Origin: Sulfitobacter aestuariivivens
GTDB taxonomy: Bacteria > Pseudomonadota > Alphaproteobacteria > Rhodobacterales > Rhodobacteraceae
DNA length: 64,000 bases
Direction of reading: 5' to 3'
Assembly (NCBI RefSeq): GCF_014763045.1
Contig: NZ_JACTAG010000001.1
Coordinates: 1,612,001 to 1,676,000, forward strand
Shown here: in pieces, positions 6,613-18,055 of the stretch
Position numbering within the stretch: the stretch's first letter is position 1
Layout: the number at the start of each line of letters is the position of its first letter
Notes under the pieces: model-generated
The model's input: only the letters and a program-made list of their open reading frames with translations
Databases searched by the model: none
What the model was told of the DNA's origin: nothing
Translations under genes and position numbers: made by a program

Positions 6613-9066
6613 ATGACCCCTCTGCCCCCCCGATTTGCCGAATGGTTTGCAACCAAAGGATGGCACATCCACCCGCACCAACAGCATATGCTGGATCGTT
6701 CCGACGACCCGGCCTTGCTGCTCATTGCGCCCACTGGCGGGGGCAAGACGCTGTCGGGGTTCCTTCCCTCGCTGGTTGATCTCGCAGACGGCCGGCACGA
6801 AGGGATGCACACGCTTTATATCTCGCCGCTCAAGGCGCTGGCCGCTGACATCAAGCGTAATCTCACGACACCTGTGGCCGACATGCACCTGCCGATCACC
6901 ATCGAGGAACGCACCGGCGATACCTCTCAGTCGCGGCGCAAACGCCAGCGCGCCGATCCGCCGCATATCCTGCTGACCACCCCGGAAAGCCTCGCGTTAT
7001 TAGTCAGTTACGAGGATGCCCCTCGCATGTTCAAAGGCCTGAAACGGGTGGTGATCGATGAGATCCACGCGCTGGCCGAAAGCAAGCGAGGCGATCAAAT
7101 GATGCTGGGCCTCGCGCGTCTGCAAACCTTCTGTCCGGATCTCAAGCGTGTCGGTTTGTCAGCTACGGTCGAAGACCCCGCCGCCATTGCGCATTTCATG
7201 GCGCGCCACCCGGATCCTTGCGAGATCCTGATGGCCGATCCCGGCCCGGCCCCCGATATCCAGATGCTGACCACCGACGAGGCCCCGCCCTGGTCCGGCG
7301 GCGGTGCTGCCTATGCGATCCCTGCCGTGCTTGATCAGGTGCGCCAGCACAATACCACGCTGATCTTTCACAACACCCGCGCCCAGGCCGAGATTTTCTT
7401 TCATAATCTGTGGCTCGCCAATGATGACAGCCTGCCCATCGGCATCCACCACGGATCTCTCGACCGCCAACAACGCGAACGGGTGGAAGCGGCCATGGTC
7501 CGCGGCGACCTGCGGGCCATCGTCTGCACCGGCACACTGGATCTGGGGATTGACTGGGGCGACGTCGATCTGATCATCCAGATTGGGGCGCCCAAGAACG
7601 TCAAACGTCTGGTGCAGCGCATTGGCCGCGCCAACCACCGCTATAACGCCCCCTCCAAGGCCTTGTTGGTGCCCGCCAACCGTTTTGAAGTGGTCGAATG
7701 CGTCGCAGCGCTTGACGCGGTCCTCGCCGGAGAGCTTGACGGCGAACCGCGCGGCCCCGGCCCCCGCGACGTGCTATGCCAACACATCCTGATCACTGCC
7801 TGCGCCGGTCCGTTCGACGCCGATGCACTTTATGTTGAGTTCATGTCTGTGGGGGCCTACGCCGACCTCAGTCGCGCAGAATTTGATGCCTGCCTCGATT
7901 TCTGCGCCACGGGCGGCTATGCCCTGCGCGCCTACGACCGCTGGCAACGCCTGATCAAACGCGAGGACGGACATTGGCAGCTGCGCGACCCCCGCGCCGC
8001 ACAGCGCATTCGCATGAACATCGGCACCATTCAGGACACCGACACGCTGAAAGTACGCATGCGCCGCAATCGAGGTGGCAAGCCGCTGGGCGAAATCGAA
8101 GAAGGCTTTGCCGCCTCGCTGACCCCCGGCGATACCTTCCTGATTGGCGGCCAGATCGTGCGCTACGAGGGTCTGCGCGAAATGACGGTCGAGGTCAGTC
8201 GCGATGCCGCCAAAAAGCCCAAGATCGCCACCTTTATGGGCACCAAATTCGCCACCTCCACGCAGCTATCCGATCGGGTGCAACGCATGTTCACCCAAGA
8301 CAGCTGGCCCGGTTTGCCGGCCCACACCGCGGAATGGCTGCACCTGCAACGTGAGGTCAGCCAATTGCCCCAGCCGGGCAGATTACTGATCGAAAGCTTC
8401 CCCCACGACGGGCGCGAACAGACAGTCATCTACGGCTTTGCCGGGCGCAACGGTCAGCAGACGCTGGGCTTGCTGCTGACCAAACGGATGGAGGAAATGG
8501 GCCTGCATCCCATGGGCTTTGTCGCGACCGATTATGCCACCCTGATCTGGGGTCTGGATGCGGTGCGCGACCCTGGCCCGCTTTTTGATCTTGAGGCTTT
8601 GCAAAATGGCCTGGAAACCTGGCTCGCTGGGAATGCGGTGATGAAGCGGACGTTCCGCGCCTCAGCGACCATCGCGGGGCTCATTGAGCGCAATACGCCA
8701 TCCGCGCGCAAATCAGGGCGGCAGGCCACTTTCAGCTCCGATATCCTTTATGACACCCTGCAGCGCTATGACCCCGACCACCTGATGCTGCAGATCACCC
8801 GCGAAGAGGCGATGCGGGGCCTTGTGGATTTCGGCCGCGTCGAACAGTTGATCGCCCGAATCGAAGGCCGGATCGATCACCGCAGGCTGACCCGGGTCAC
8901 ACCGCTTTCCGCACCGCTCTTTCTTGAGGCCGGCCGTATCCCGGTCAAGGGCGAGGCCGAAGAGCGCCTGCTGGCCGAAGAGGCTGCCCGCCTGATGGAG
9001 GCATCGGGCCTTGCACAGCTTGCGCCTCCCCCCGCGAACAAACCGCGCTGGCGGGTGGGCTACTGA
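6613..9066 (+). CDS. Ligase-associated DNA damage response DEXH-box helicase (Lhr-like)
   Basis: 817 residues from the ATG at 6613. A TTG further up would add nine non-conserved residues. Superfamily 2 helicase: Walker A PTGGGKT at 40-46, DEIH box at 149-152, motif III SATVEDP, motif VI QRIGRANHR, then the Lhr-core C-terminal domain. The immediately following gene is PdeM, the metallophosphoesterase that accompanies this helicase in the ligase-associated repair set, so this is that helicase rather than a stand-alone Lhr. The ATP-dependent ligase and exonuclease that normally complete the set are not adjacent: the upstream genes are unrelated and the downstream gene is a thioesterase. Confidence 0.9.
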   Translation: MTPLPPRFAEWFATKGWHIHPHQQHMLDRSDDPALLLIAPTGGGKTLSGFLPSLVDLADGRHEGMHTLYISPLKALAADIKRNLTTPVADMHLPITIEERTGDTSQSRRKRQRADPPHILLTTPESLALLVSYEDAPRMFKGLKRVVIDEIHALAESKRGDQMMLGLARLQTFCPDLKRVGLSATVEDPAAIAHFMARHPDPCEILMADPGPAPDIQMLTTDEAPPWSGGGAAYAIPAVLDQVRQHNTTLIFHNTRAQAEIFFHNLWLANDDSLPIGIHHGSLDRQQRERVEAAMVRGDLRAIVCTGTLDLGIDWGDVDLIIQIGAPKNVKRLVQRIGRANHRYNAPSKALLVPANRFEVVECVAALDAVLAGELDGEPRGPGPRDVLCQHILITACAGPFDADALYVEFMSVGAYADLSRAEFDACLDFCATGGYALRAYDRWQRLIKREDGHWQLRDPRAAQRIRMNIGTIQDTDTLKVRMRRNRGGKPLGEIEEGFAASLTPGDTFLIGGQIVRYEGLREMTVEVSRDAAKKPKIATFMGTKFATSTQLSDRVQRMFTQDSWPGLPAHTAEWLHLQREVSQLPQPGRLLIESFPHDGREQTVIYGFAGRNGQQTLGLLLTKRMEEMGLHPMGFVATDYATLIWGLDAVRDPGPLFDLEALQNGLETWLAGNAVMKRTFRASATIAGLIERNTPSARKSGRQATFSSDILYDTLQRYDPDHLMLQITREEAMRGLVDFGRVEQLIARIEGRIDHRRLTRVTPLSAPLFLEAGRIPVKGEAEERLLAEEAARLMEASGLAQLAPPPANKPRWRVGY

Positions 9067-9105
9067 CCCCTTGCCAAATCTTCCCTTTTGAAACATGAAC
9101 AAAGG

Positions 9106-9768
9106 ATGAACGGATTTTCCTTCAATCTGCATGGGACAGCCCTTGTCGCACTCGGGTCCGGCGCGCTTTGGTGGCCGGAGCAGCAGCTTTTGTGCGTCAG
9201 CGATCTGCACCTTGGAAAGACAGAGCGTATTGCCCGGCGCGGCGGCGCGCAGTTGCCGCCATATGAAACCCAAGACACGCTCACACGGCTGGAACACGAT
9301 CTGTCCGCGACCAAAGCGCGCAAGGTTATCAGCCTTGGCGACAGCTTTGACGATCTGGAAGCCGCGCGCGCGCTGCCTGAAACGGAACGGCGCTGGATAA
9401 CGCGCCTGCAGGTCGATCGACAGTGGTATTGGGTCGAAGGCAACCATGACCCCGGCCCCGTTGACATGGGCGGACGTCATCTGCAGGAGCTCGCACTTGG
9501 CCGCCTGACGTTCCGCCATATCGCCCGACCAGGCGCGCGCGGTGAAGTGTCGGGGCATTACCATCCCAAGGCTTGTGTACGTGCACGTGGTCGCGCCATT
9601 TCGCGACCCGCTTTTCTCTACGACACGGACCGGTTGATCCTGCCTGCCTATGGCACATTCACCGGCGGGCTGCGCAGCCATGCCGACGTGCTCAGCAGAT
9701 TGATGCAGCCTGGCACCCACGCCGTCCTCACCGGCGCCACACCCGTGGCCGTCCCTATGCCAAGATAG
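9106..9768 (+). CDS. pdeM: PdeM, ligase-associated DNA damage response endonuclease
   Basis: 220 residues from the ATG at 9106. A TTG at 9088 in the same frame is an alternative. Calcineurin-type metallophosphoesterase with all blocks present: D33-x-H35 (SDLHLGK), GDSFDD with D79, GNHD at 112-115, and the GHYH pair (H151, H153). Length is typical for PdeM. It starts 39 bases after the Lhr-like helicase. Expected role is nucleolytic processing in DNA repair with the helicase. The next gene begins 11 bases later, so co-transcription of all three is likely. Confidence 0.88.
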   Translation: MNGFSFNLHGTALVALGSGALWWPEQQLLCVSDLHLGKTERIARRGGAQLPPYETQDTLTRLEHDLSATKARKVISLGDSFDDLEAARALPETERRWITRLQVDRQWYWVEGNHDPGPVDMGGRHLQELALGRLTFRHIARPGARGEVSGHYHPKACVRARGRAISRPAFLYDTDRLILPAYGTFTGGLRSHADVLSRLMQPGTHAVLTGATPVAVPMPR

Positions 9769-9779
9769 GATCGATCATC

Positions 9780-10199
9780 GTGCAACCGATTGACGTTAAA
9801 CGTATTCACTCCAGTTTTGCCGCGCAAAGCATGATGGCAACCTTTGGTGCGGAACTGCTTGAGGTGTCCGAAGGGCATGTCCGGATCAAGGCCCCCATCT
9901 TACCCGTTGCGTTGCAACAACAGGGGTTCGGACACGCGGGCCTTACGTTTTCACTTGGTGATTCCGCCGCGGGCTATGCCGCGTTGACGATGCTGCCGCT
10001 GGACTTCGAGGTCGTCACCGCCGAAATCAAGATCAATTTGCTGGCACCGGCAAAAGGCGATCACCTGATCGCAACCGGCGAGGTTATCAAGCCCGGCAAA
10101 CGGCTTTGTGTCGTTCGTTCAGAAGTTCGCGCAGTCAAGCAAGGCACCGAAACCCTGATCGCTGTCTTGCAAGGAACGATGGTCCCTGTTCCGGCCTAG
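9780..10199 (+). CDS. PaaI-family hotdog thioesterase
   Basis: 139 residues from GTG 9780, with AGGA nine bases upstream and only 11 bases after pdeM. The open frame extends far upstream through pdeM, but that part is a shadow. Hotdog fold: [21 protein letters not shown], then the helix-bearing [20 protein letters not shown] that contains the catalytic-region aspartate, then [16 protein letters not shown]. Such enzymes hydrolyse acyl-CoA or aryl-CoA thioesters in the cytoplasm; the substrate cannot be told. Its stop overlaps the stop of the convergent folD gene in a CTAG. Confidence 0.82.
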   Translation: MQPIDVKRIHSSFAAQSMMATFGAELLEVSEGHVRIKAPILPVALQQQGFGHAGLTFSLGDSAAGYAALTMLPLDFEVVTAEIKINLLAPAKGDHLIATGEVIKPGKRLCVVRSEVRAVKQGTETLIAVLQGTMVPVPA

Positions 10200-11098
10200 G
10201 CTGTCAGCCCCTCAGGCTCTGGCAACCCATTGGCCCTGCTGCAGGCAGTGACGGTATTGGCCAGCAAACAGGCGATCGTCATCGGCCCAACGCCACCCGG
10301 TACTGGCGTGATGGCACCGGCACGTGCCGCACAGCTTTCAAAATGGACATCGCCAACCAGACGGGTTTTGCCTTCACCCTTGTCAGGCGCATCAATCCGG
10401 TTGATCCCCACATCAATCACCGTGGCCCCTTCCTTGATCCAGTCGCCGGGCACCATCTCGGGCCGACCAACGGCGGCTACAACGATATCGGCGCGGCGCA
10501 CCACATCAGGCAAGTCCTTGGTTCGACTATGCGCAATTGTCACCGTGCAACTGTCGCCAAGCAACAACTGTGCCATCGGTTTGCCCACTATGTTCGAACG
10601 CCCGATCACCACCGCGTCCATGCCGGACAACGACCCATGATGATCACGCAGCATCATCAGACAGCCCAGTGGCGTACACGGCACCATCGATTTCTGCCCG
10701 GTGCCCAAGAGACCGACGTTTGAAATGTGAAACCCATCCACATCCTTTTCCGGCGCGATGGAATTGATCACCAGATCCTCGTCCAGATGCTTGGGCAGCG
10801 GCAATTGCACCAGAATACCATGAACGTCCGGGTCGGTGTTCAGCTTGTCGATCAACGCCAGCAGATCCGCCTCAGGGGTGTCCACATCCAGCTTGTGCTC
10901 AATTGAATTCATACCCACTTCGACGGTCATTTTGCCCTTCGAGCGTACATAAACCTGTGATGCGGGGTCCTCGCCAACCAGCACCACGGCCAGTCCGGGG
11001 GTGATGTCATTATCGGCTTTCAGGCGGGTGACATGCTCGGCCACCTGGCCACGCACGCGGGCGGCAAATTCCTTACCGTCGATGATGGTTGCTGTCAT
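10196..11098 (-). CDS. folD: FolD, methylene-THF dehydrogenase / methenyl-THF cyclohydrolase
   Basis: 300 residues, full length. Catalytic-site segments are visible: QVYVRSKGK with the conserved Tyr and Lys, [17 protein letters not shown], the nucleotide-binding [15 protein letters not shown] and the C-terminal [13 protein letters not shown]. It interconverts 5,10-methylene-THF and 10-formyl-THF. Its ATG overlaps the stop of a small membrane-protein gene by four bases (ATGA), and that gene lies downstream of fhs on the same strand, so formate-THF ligase and FolD are close together as a one-carbon module. AAGGAAG before the ATG is a good ribosome site. Confidence 0.97.
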   Translation of the reverse strand: MTATIIDGKEFAARVRGQVAEHVTRLKADNDITPGLAVVLVGEDPASQVYVRSKGKMTVEVGMNSIEHKLDVDTPEADLLALIDKLNTDPDVHGILVQLPLPKHLDEDLVINSIAPEKDVDGFHISNVGLLGTGQKSMVPCTPLGCLMMLRDHHGSLSGMDAVVIGRSNIVGKPMAQLLLGDSCTVTIAHSRTKDLPDVVRRADIVVAAVGRPEMVPGDWIKEGATVIDVGINRIDAPDKGEGKTRLVGDVHFESCAARAGAITPVPGGVGPMTIACLLANTVTACSRANGLPEPEGLTA

Positions 11099-11352
11099 TT
11101 CTCTTCCTTTGTCTTGCGCTCAGCCGCAGCATTTGCGGCATGTCCAAATTTAATCCGATACCACCGCCAGATCGGTATCGTAGCGGCGAGCCCGGCCACA
11201 GGAAGCGCGAAAAGCAACAAGCTCCCACGGCTGCTTAGTCCTGCCTGCCAGAGGGTGACTGCCCAGAATAGACCAAGCGCAAACATTGCCCCTGAACACA
11301 TCAAGACCGCGCAAAGGCAGACAGCCTCTGGGATGCGGTTTGGTCTGCTCAT
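11095..11352 (-). CDS. Small two-TM membrane protein between fhs and folD
   Basis: 85 residues from ATG 11352, preceded by GGGAG at suitable spacing. Two hydrophobic segments (about 13-33 and 45-65) and a charged tail ending [10 protein letters not shown]. No family recognised. Its stop overlaps the folD start by four bases, so translation is coupled to folD. It may be a small membrane accessory without link to folate. Real-gene status is supported by ribosome site, coupling and amphipathic layout. Confidence 0.65.
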   Translation of the reverse strand: MSRPNRIPEAVCLCAVLMCSGAMFALGLFWAVTLWQAGLSSRGSLLLFALPVAGLAATIPIWRWYRIKFGHAANAAAERKTKEEK

Positions 11353-11434
11353 CAAACTCTCCCTCGCGTCCGGGGGTCAAAGGTGCCCCTCTTTCTGACC
11401 AAAAATAGACCCCGCCGGAGGCCTCCGGGAGGGT

Positions 11435-11471
11435 GGGCGGGGCGTCGGCGCAGCCGCGCGTCGCCCCGCCC
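11435..11471. repeat. REP-like palindrome, copy A (between fhs and the small membrane gene)
   Basis: GGGCGGGGCG (11435-11444) pairs perfectly with CGCCCCGCCC (11462-11471). An inner CGG/CCG stem surrounds CGCAG. It lies 7 bases downstream of the fhs stop (minus strand). There is no T-run, so it is not a standard terminator, though it could stall or protect transcript ends. A related element is at 31478-31512. Confidence 0.65.
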
Positions 11472-11477
11472 TCTTAC

Positions 11478-13154
11478 CTAAAACAGACCTTCAATCTGAC
11501 CGTCGTCATTCAGTCGAATATTCTCAGCCGACGGCACACGCGGCAACCCTGGCATGGTCATGATCTCACCACAGATAACCACGACGAACCCGGCCCCCGC
11601 ACTCAAGCGGACTTCGCGTACTGGCACCCCAAATCCCGTGGGCGCACCCCGGCGCTCAGGATCCGTGGTAAAGCTGTACTGCGTCTTGGCCATGCACACC
11701 GGCAGGTGACCATAGCCCTGCTCTTCCCAATCCTTCAGCTGGTTGCGGATCTTTTGATCGGCCAGTACCTCGTCCGCCCGGTAAATGCGCTTGGCAACGG
11801 TTTCGATCTTCTGAAACAGGGGCATCTCGTCGGGGTAGATCGATGCAAAATTTGCATGATCGCCATCGGCGATCTGGGCCACACGGGTCGCGAGATCGGC
11901 AGATCCTTCTGAACCAAGCTCCCAATGGCGCGACACGATGGCCTCCGCACCCTGCCCGGCTACATAGTCCTTCACGGCTTGCACTTCAGCATCTGTGTCA
12001 TTGACGAAGTGGTTGATTGCGACAACCACCGGCACACCAAAGCTTTTCATGTTCTCGATATGACGGCCGAGGTTCGGACAGCCCTTCTGCACCGCATCGA
12101 CATTCTCGTTCCCGAGATCCGCCTTTGCCACACCGCCGTTCATCTTCATCGCACGCACCGTGGCCACGACCACGATCACCGATGGCGCAAGACCCGCCTT
12201 GCGGCATTTGATGTTGAGGAACTTCTCGGCCCCCAGATCAGCGCCAAACCCGGCCTCAGTCACCACATAATCCGCCAGTTTGAGCGCAGTGGTCGTGGCA
12301 ATGACGGAGTTACAGCCATGTGCGATATTCGCAAACGGGCCGCCGTGTACAAAGGCCGGATTGTTTTCCAGCGTCTGCACAAGGTTGGGCTGCATCGCAT
12401 CCTTCAGCAGCACGGTCATCGCGCCATCAGCCTTGATGTCGCGCGCAAATACCGGCGACCGGTCGCGGCGGTATGCCACGATCATATCCCCAAGACGCTT
12501 TTGCAGGTCCTTGAGATCCCGCGCCAGACACAGGATCGCCATCACCTCAGAGGCCACGGTGATATCAAAACCACCCTCGCGGGGGAAACCATTGGCCACA
12601 CCGCCCAGCGATACGTTGATCTGCCGCAGTGCGCGGTCGTTCATGTCGACCACGCGGCGCCACACCACGCGGCGCACGTCGATCTCGCATTCATTGCCCC
12701 AGTAGATATGGTTATCGATCATCGCGCTCAGTAGCGAATGCGCCGAGGTGATCGCATGAAAGTCCCCTGTGAAGTGCAGGTTCATCTCTTCCATTGGCAC
12801 AACTTGCGCATAGCCACCGCCCGCAGCGCCACCTTTCATACCAAAATTTGGCCCAAGGGACGCCTCGCGAATACACACACAGGCATTCTTGCCGATCCGG
12901 TTCAGGCCGTCCCCAAGACCCACGGTGGTTGTTGTCTTGCCCTCACCCGCAGGCGTGGGGTTAATCGCGGTCACAAGGATCAGCTTGCCATCGTCGCGGT
13001 CCTGAACGGAGTTGATGAACGTCTGGCTCACTTTCGCCTTGTCATGACCGTAGGGCAGCAAGTCATCCGAGCTGATACCCAGCTTCTTGCCGATCTCCTG
13101 GATCGGACGTTTCTTCGCTTCGCGTGCGATTTCGATGTCGGTCTTGAAAGCCAT
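11478..13154 (-). CDS. fhs: Formate-tetrahydrofolate ligase
   Basis: 558 residues, full family length. ATP-binding segment [16 protein letters not shown] at about 67-82, [17 protein letters not shown] in the formyl-phosphate/THF region, and the Trp/Gly-rich C-terminus with [13 protein letters not shown]. It makes 10-formyl-THF from formate, THF and ATP. In Roseobacters this feeds C1 units from methylated compounds or purine needs. Start MAFKTDIEI at 13154. An A/T-rich phased-tract region lies 125-150 bases upstream. It shares strand with the small membrane gene and folD. Confidence 0.97.
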   Translation of the reverse strand: MAFKTDIEIAREAKKRPIQEIGKKLGISSDDLLPYGHDKAKVSQTFINSVQDRDDGKLILVTAINPTPAGEGKTTTTVGLGDGLNRIGKNACVCIREASLGPNFGMKGGAAGGGYAQVVPMEEMNLHFTGDFHAITSAHSLLSAMIDNHIYWGNECEIDVRRVVWRRVVDMNDRALRQINVSLGGVANGFPREGGFDITVASEVMAILCLARDLKDLQKRLGDMIVAYRRDRSPVFARDIKADGAMTVLLKDAMQPNLVQTLENNPAFVHGGPFANIAHGCNSVIATTTALKLADYVVTEAGFGADLGAEKFLNIKCRKAGLAPSVIVVVATVRAMKMNGGVAKADLGNENVDAVQKGCPNLGRHIENMKSFGVPVVVAINHFVNDTDAEVQAVKDYVAGQGAEAIVSRHWELGSEGSADLATRVAQIADGDHANFASIYPDEMPLFQKIETVAKRIYRADEVLADQKIRNQLKDWEEQGYGHLPVCMAKTQYSFTTDPERRGAPTGFGVPVREVRLSAGAGFVVVICGEIMTMPGLPRVPSAENIRLNDDGQIEGLF

Positions 13155-13277
13155 GTCAGAATCCCCTGTTGCCCACCTTGGGTCGCTGCGCCTCTCTTAG
13201 CGCTTTGCCCGCTATCGCCGATAAGGCATTTCCGACTTATCGCGTCACCTTCGCGGCGATCACAAGGGTGTTCGTGA

Positions 13278-13302
13278 ATTTTTTTGCATTTTTTTCATTT
13301 TC
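13278..13302 (-). promoter_or_regulatory. Phased A-tracts upstream of fhs
   Basis: Read on the minus strand, three A-runs (about 13298-13301, 13289-13295 and 13279-13285) are spaced roughly 9-10 bases apart in an otherwise GC-rich sequence. This is the pattern of intrinsically bent DNA or an UP element, located about 125-150 bases before the fhs start. The adjacent upstream gene is on the same strand, so an fhs promoter here is plausible. No clear -35/-10 pair was identified. Confidence 0.4.
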
Positions 13303-13337
13303 GGCGTTGTCGCTTGGCTGAAACCGCCGTGTTTCGC

Positions 13338-14057
13338 TCACTTCTGCCAAGGAACACCCGCCCGAACTTCGTCCAGCGTGAAGAGTTTTGCACCCTCCCA
13401 AGGCGGCACAGAAATGATGCATCCCGGTGGATCGCCCTTTGGCGAAAGCAATGCATCGCCCCAATCCGTAATGCCAAATGCGGTGAGGTAGCTTTGCAGC
13501 AGGTCAAGATCGAACCGGTCCCGTTTGCGAGGGGCGTTATATTTGCGCACCTGCTCAAACGGAAATGGGGTTCCAAAGGTTTCAAAAACCCACCGCCCGC
13601 CGTCGTTGGCCGCGGCTATCGACCGCCGGGTCACACCGGCTGTATCTTGACTGTCGTTCGGATCGTAAACTTCCCAGATCACGCCGCGATACCGTGCGGT
13701 GGCCGGCGCCACACAAATGCGCATAGCCCGGACACCCAATGTGCGCACCAGATGTGGCATCGCTGACGCCGGATCGGATCCTGAAATGCCATTTGCAAAA
13801 TGAGCCGTCCAGCCCGCCGTTGTCTGCAAAAGCAAAGTGCGGTTCTTGGCGATGCATAAAGGGGCCAAAGCCGCAAACCTTGCCGCCAACGGCCCGTCGC
13901 TGCGCGTGACATCGACGTTCTGCGCGCCAAATGTCGCTTTGCGCCACGCGATACTTGCCTCAGCTACTGCATCAACGGAGGCATCGATCAGGCCAAAATC
14001 CCGCGTGACCGGCGACCAGGTCTCAAAAACACTCTCGGTCTCGGCGGGTTCCGTCAT
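13338..14057 (-). CDS. Conserved hypothetical protein (239 aa)
   Basis: Soluble protein without signal or membrane segment. No family recognised. Visible features: N-terminal ETWSPVTRDFG, a central VTRSDGPLAARFAAL, an ICVAPATARYRGVIWEVYDP strand, and a Pro/Gly/Trp-rich end (GCIISVPPWEGAKLFTLDEV). It starts 15 bases after the MOSC-protein gene on the same strand and is probably co-transcribed with it. Codon use matches neighbours. A paired role with the MOSC protein is only inferred from position. Confidence 0.6.
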   Translation of the reverse strand: MTEPAETESVFETWSPVTRDFGLIDASVDAVAEASIAWRKATFGAQNVDVTRSDGPLAARFAALAPLCIAKNRTLLLQTTAGWTAHFANGISGSDPASAMPHLVRTLGVRAMRICVAPATARYRGVIWEVYDPNDSQDTAGVTRRSIAAANDGGRWVFETFGTPFPFEQVRKYNAPRKRDRFDLDLLQSYLTAFGITDWGDALLSPKGDPPGCIISVPPWEGAKLFTLDEVRAGVPWQK

Positions 14058-14072
14058 GCCGTGCCTGAATGG

Positions 14073-14654
14073 TTACCCATGCGGCCATGCTGGCTGATCT
14101 GGTATGAACAACTTCAGCGTATCGCCGACTTTCAACGTCCCCTCCCGTTCGACCCAGGCCGTCACGCCTCGCTTGCCGCGCGCCGCGGCCTTGAAGGCCT
14201 TGCCGTGGCCTTTCGCGTCTTTCTCGATCTCCCTGGCAGGCCAGTTACAGGGGCCGTTTTCAACATCGACCACAATGGTCGTGCCATCGTCTGCCTGCAA
14301 ACGAGAGGCCGGCGGGACGTATGTGAAATCGGGAATGCCCTCGATCACTAATGAAGCGCCAAGCTGTTCTGGTTCCAGCGCGTCCAATCCGATCTCGGCG
14401 GCGATTTCCGCCATTTCCTCAGCCGACAGGATCGACAATTGTCGGGTATTTCGAATGTCGGTCCCCGTAGGATGCCGATCCTTCACACGCACACAGGACG
14501 CGCGTGTCAGACCTTCGTGTTGTTCACCTGGCACGCCCGCATAGGTCAGCGGCAGCACGTCCATCGCTTCGGATCGGATGCCGCTTGGGTCTTTGGGCAC
14601 ACGCCCGATCCAGGTGATCTTTGCGATGAAGTCGGTCTTGCGATGCTCAGCCAC
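14073..14654 (-). CDS. MOSC-domain protein
   Basis: 193 residues from GTG 14654 with GGAGA upstream. MOSC (molybdenum cofactor sulfurase C-terminal) features: VPGEQHEGLTRASCVRVKDRH, the IRNTRQLSIL strand, LGASLVIEGIPDF and a late NGPCNWPA with a single conserved-type cysteine near residue 138. MOSC proteins bind or move sulfur for metal-sulfur cofactors, often near molybdoenzymes. None is adjacent here, although a molybdenum hydroxylase subunit occurs at 57.8-59.9 kb. Cytoplasmic. Confidence 0.85.
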   Translation of the reverse strand: MAEHRKTDFIAKITWIGRVPKDPSGIRSEAMDVLPLTYAGVPGEQHEGLTRASCVRVKDRHPTGTDIRNTRQLSILSAEEMAEIAAEIGLDALEPEQLGASLVIEGIPDFTYVPPASRLQADDGTTIVVDVENGPCNWPAREIEKDAKGHGKAFKAAARGKRGVTAWVEREGTLKVGDTLKLFIPDQPAWPHG

Positions 14655-14698
14655 AGTATTCTCCGGTCAGTTTGGCCCACCCTGTCTTTTGCCCGCAC

Positions 14699-14735
14699 AA
14701 AAGAAAAGACCCCGCGCGGGCGGGGCCTTGTTTTT
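14699..14735 (-). terminator. Rho-independent terminator of ftsH
   Basis: On the minus strand the RNA forms GGCCCCGC/GCGGGGUC (14727-14720 with 14715-14708) with one G-U pair and a CCGC loop, followed by UUUUCUUUU. On the plus strand the same position is an A/C mismatch, so the hairpin favours minus-strand transcripts. It lies about 30 bases after the ftsH stop. Confidence 0.8.
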
Positions 14736-14761
14736 GTGTGAGGCGCAATCAGCGCGCCTGA

Positions 14762-16693
<1,932 letters not shown>

Positions 16694-16791
16694 GGAAATC
16701 CTCCTAAATCCGGGAGCCGCGGTGTTTTGCAACCACAGCGCCGACCCACATGGTCAGCCACCTCCTTAAGATAGAGACGATGGCCCCATGT

Positions 16792-18051
16792 TCAATGCGT
16801 AAGTAGTGCGGCAAAAAAGGTCTCTTCGCCGCCGTCCACCTGCGCATGCCATTTCTGGCCCGTTCCGGCAAGGGGGGCGGCGATAACCTTGTCTCCCTGC
16901 CAGATTGCGGGGGTCGACAAAAGCACGGCATGGGGCCGCCCTGATGCACGCCAGTCGGGGCATTGCTCTAACCCTTCTGGCCCAAGTGCGCGTACGGTGA
17001 TTTTCTCTGTTCGGTCTATCGGTTCGGTCGGATAGACCCGCCAGCGATCGTCCCACAGATCATCTGGTTTGGTCTGCGCATCGGCGACTGCGTTGAGTTC
17101 TCGAAAGACCCAGATCTTGCCCCCGATGCGGCGCGCATGAACCCCGTCGGCGGTGCCCGCCTGCCCCTTTCTCAGGGCCTGCATCAGATTGGCAAGGGCC
17201 GCCCGGCGCGGCGGGTAGGTTTCACCGCTGATCCAGTTGACAGCGTGCACAAGCAGGCGGCGCTGAATTTCGTCGGGCAGGACCCGCATCTTGCGTTCGT
17301 CAAGAACAACGGCACCTGCGTCGATTTCGACGATATCGCGCGCGGTCAGAAAGGTTTGCCAGTCAAGCGCCGTTCGGGCCAGCGCCATATTGGCGGCGAC
17401 CTCGCTTAGTCCCTCTGCGTCAATTCCAAGATCCGCAAGGGTTGCGAGGGCCTTGCGCGCCCGCACTCTTTGAAACCGGGTGTCTTCGTTGCTAGGGTCA
17501 TCGATCCACTCGATATGCTGGGCCTGCAGGTAGCACCGCAAGTCGTCGCGTGTAGCGGCCAACAACGGGCGCACCCAGGTAATCCCGTCGCGCATCCACC
17601 GCGCCGACATCCCCGCCAACCCATTGACCCCGGCCCGGCGCGCCAACCGCATCAGCACCGTCTCAGCCTGATCATCAGCAGTATGCCCGATGGCAATGGT
17701 GGACACATTGTGTTGCCGCGCCCAGGCAGCCATCAGATCGTAGCGCGCATTCCGCGCCTCGTTCTGCAGATTTCCGGTTCCGTCCCAGGCATCCCAAAGC
17801 AGCGTATCATGCGGCACGCCCAGCTTTGCGCAAAAACGGCTCACCAAATCGGCCTCTGTCGCGGCATCCGCGCGCAAACCATGGTTCACCGTCACAGCCC
17901 GCAGCCTGGTCCCATGCAATGTGCACAGCCCGTGCATCAAATGCAGCAGGGCCATGGAATCGCCGCCGCCTGATACCGCCACACCGACTATCGCAGGTGG
18001 ATGCGCCATGAAAGCATCCGAGACCTGCTGGGTGAGGCGTTTCCCGGTCAT
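16792..18051 (-). CDS. tilS: TilS, tRNA(Ile)-lysidine synthetase
   Basis: 419 residues from ATG 18051, four bases after the cpoB stop. A longer frame to 18102 overlaps cpoB and is less likely. PP-loop SGGGDS at about 27-32, then AVTVNHGLRADAATEADLV and AIGHTADDQAETVLMRL, all TilS hallmarks. It converts C34 of the CAU anticodon to lysidine so that tRNA-Ile reads AUA. The C-terminal part is less conserved, as is usual. Located between the tol-pal genes and ftsH. Confidence 0.94.
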   Translation of the reverse strand: MTGKRLTQQVSDAFMAHPPAIVGVAVSGGGDSMALLHLMHGLCTLHGTRLRAVTVNHGLRADAATEADLVSRFCAKLGVPHDTLLWDAWDGTGNLQNEARNARYDLMAAWARQHNVSTIAIGHTADDQAETVLMRLARRAGVNGLAGMSARWMRDGITWVRPLLAATRDDLRCYLQAQHIEWIDDPSNEDTRFQRVRARKALATLADLGIDAEGLSEVAANMALARTALDWQTFLTARDIVEIDAGAVVLDERKMRVLPDEIQRRLLVHAVNWISGETYPPRRAALANLMQALRKGQAGTADGVHARRIGGKIWVFRELNAVADAQTKPDDLWDDRWRVYPTEPIDRTEKITVRALGPEGLEQCPDWRASGRPHAVLLSTPAIWQGDKVIAAPLAGTGQKWHAQVDGGEETFFAALLTH

Positions 18052-18055
18052 CAGA

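Noticed and set aside
8713..9720. 335-codon minus-strand frame across the helicase/pdeM junction
   Set aside because: It covers parts of two well-supported plus-strand genes with all their motifs; composition is that of a shadow.
11435..11471. Rho-independent terminator of fhs
   Set aside because: The stem is strong, but there is no T-run on either strand and the element recurs at 31478, so I list it as a REP-like repeat.
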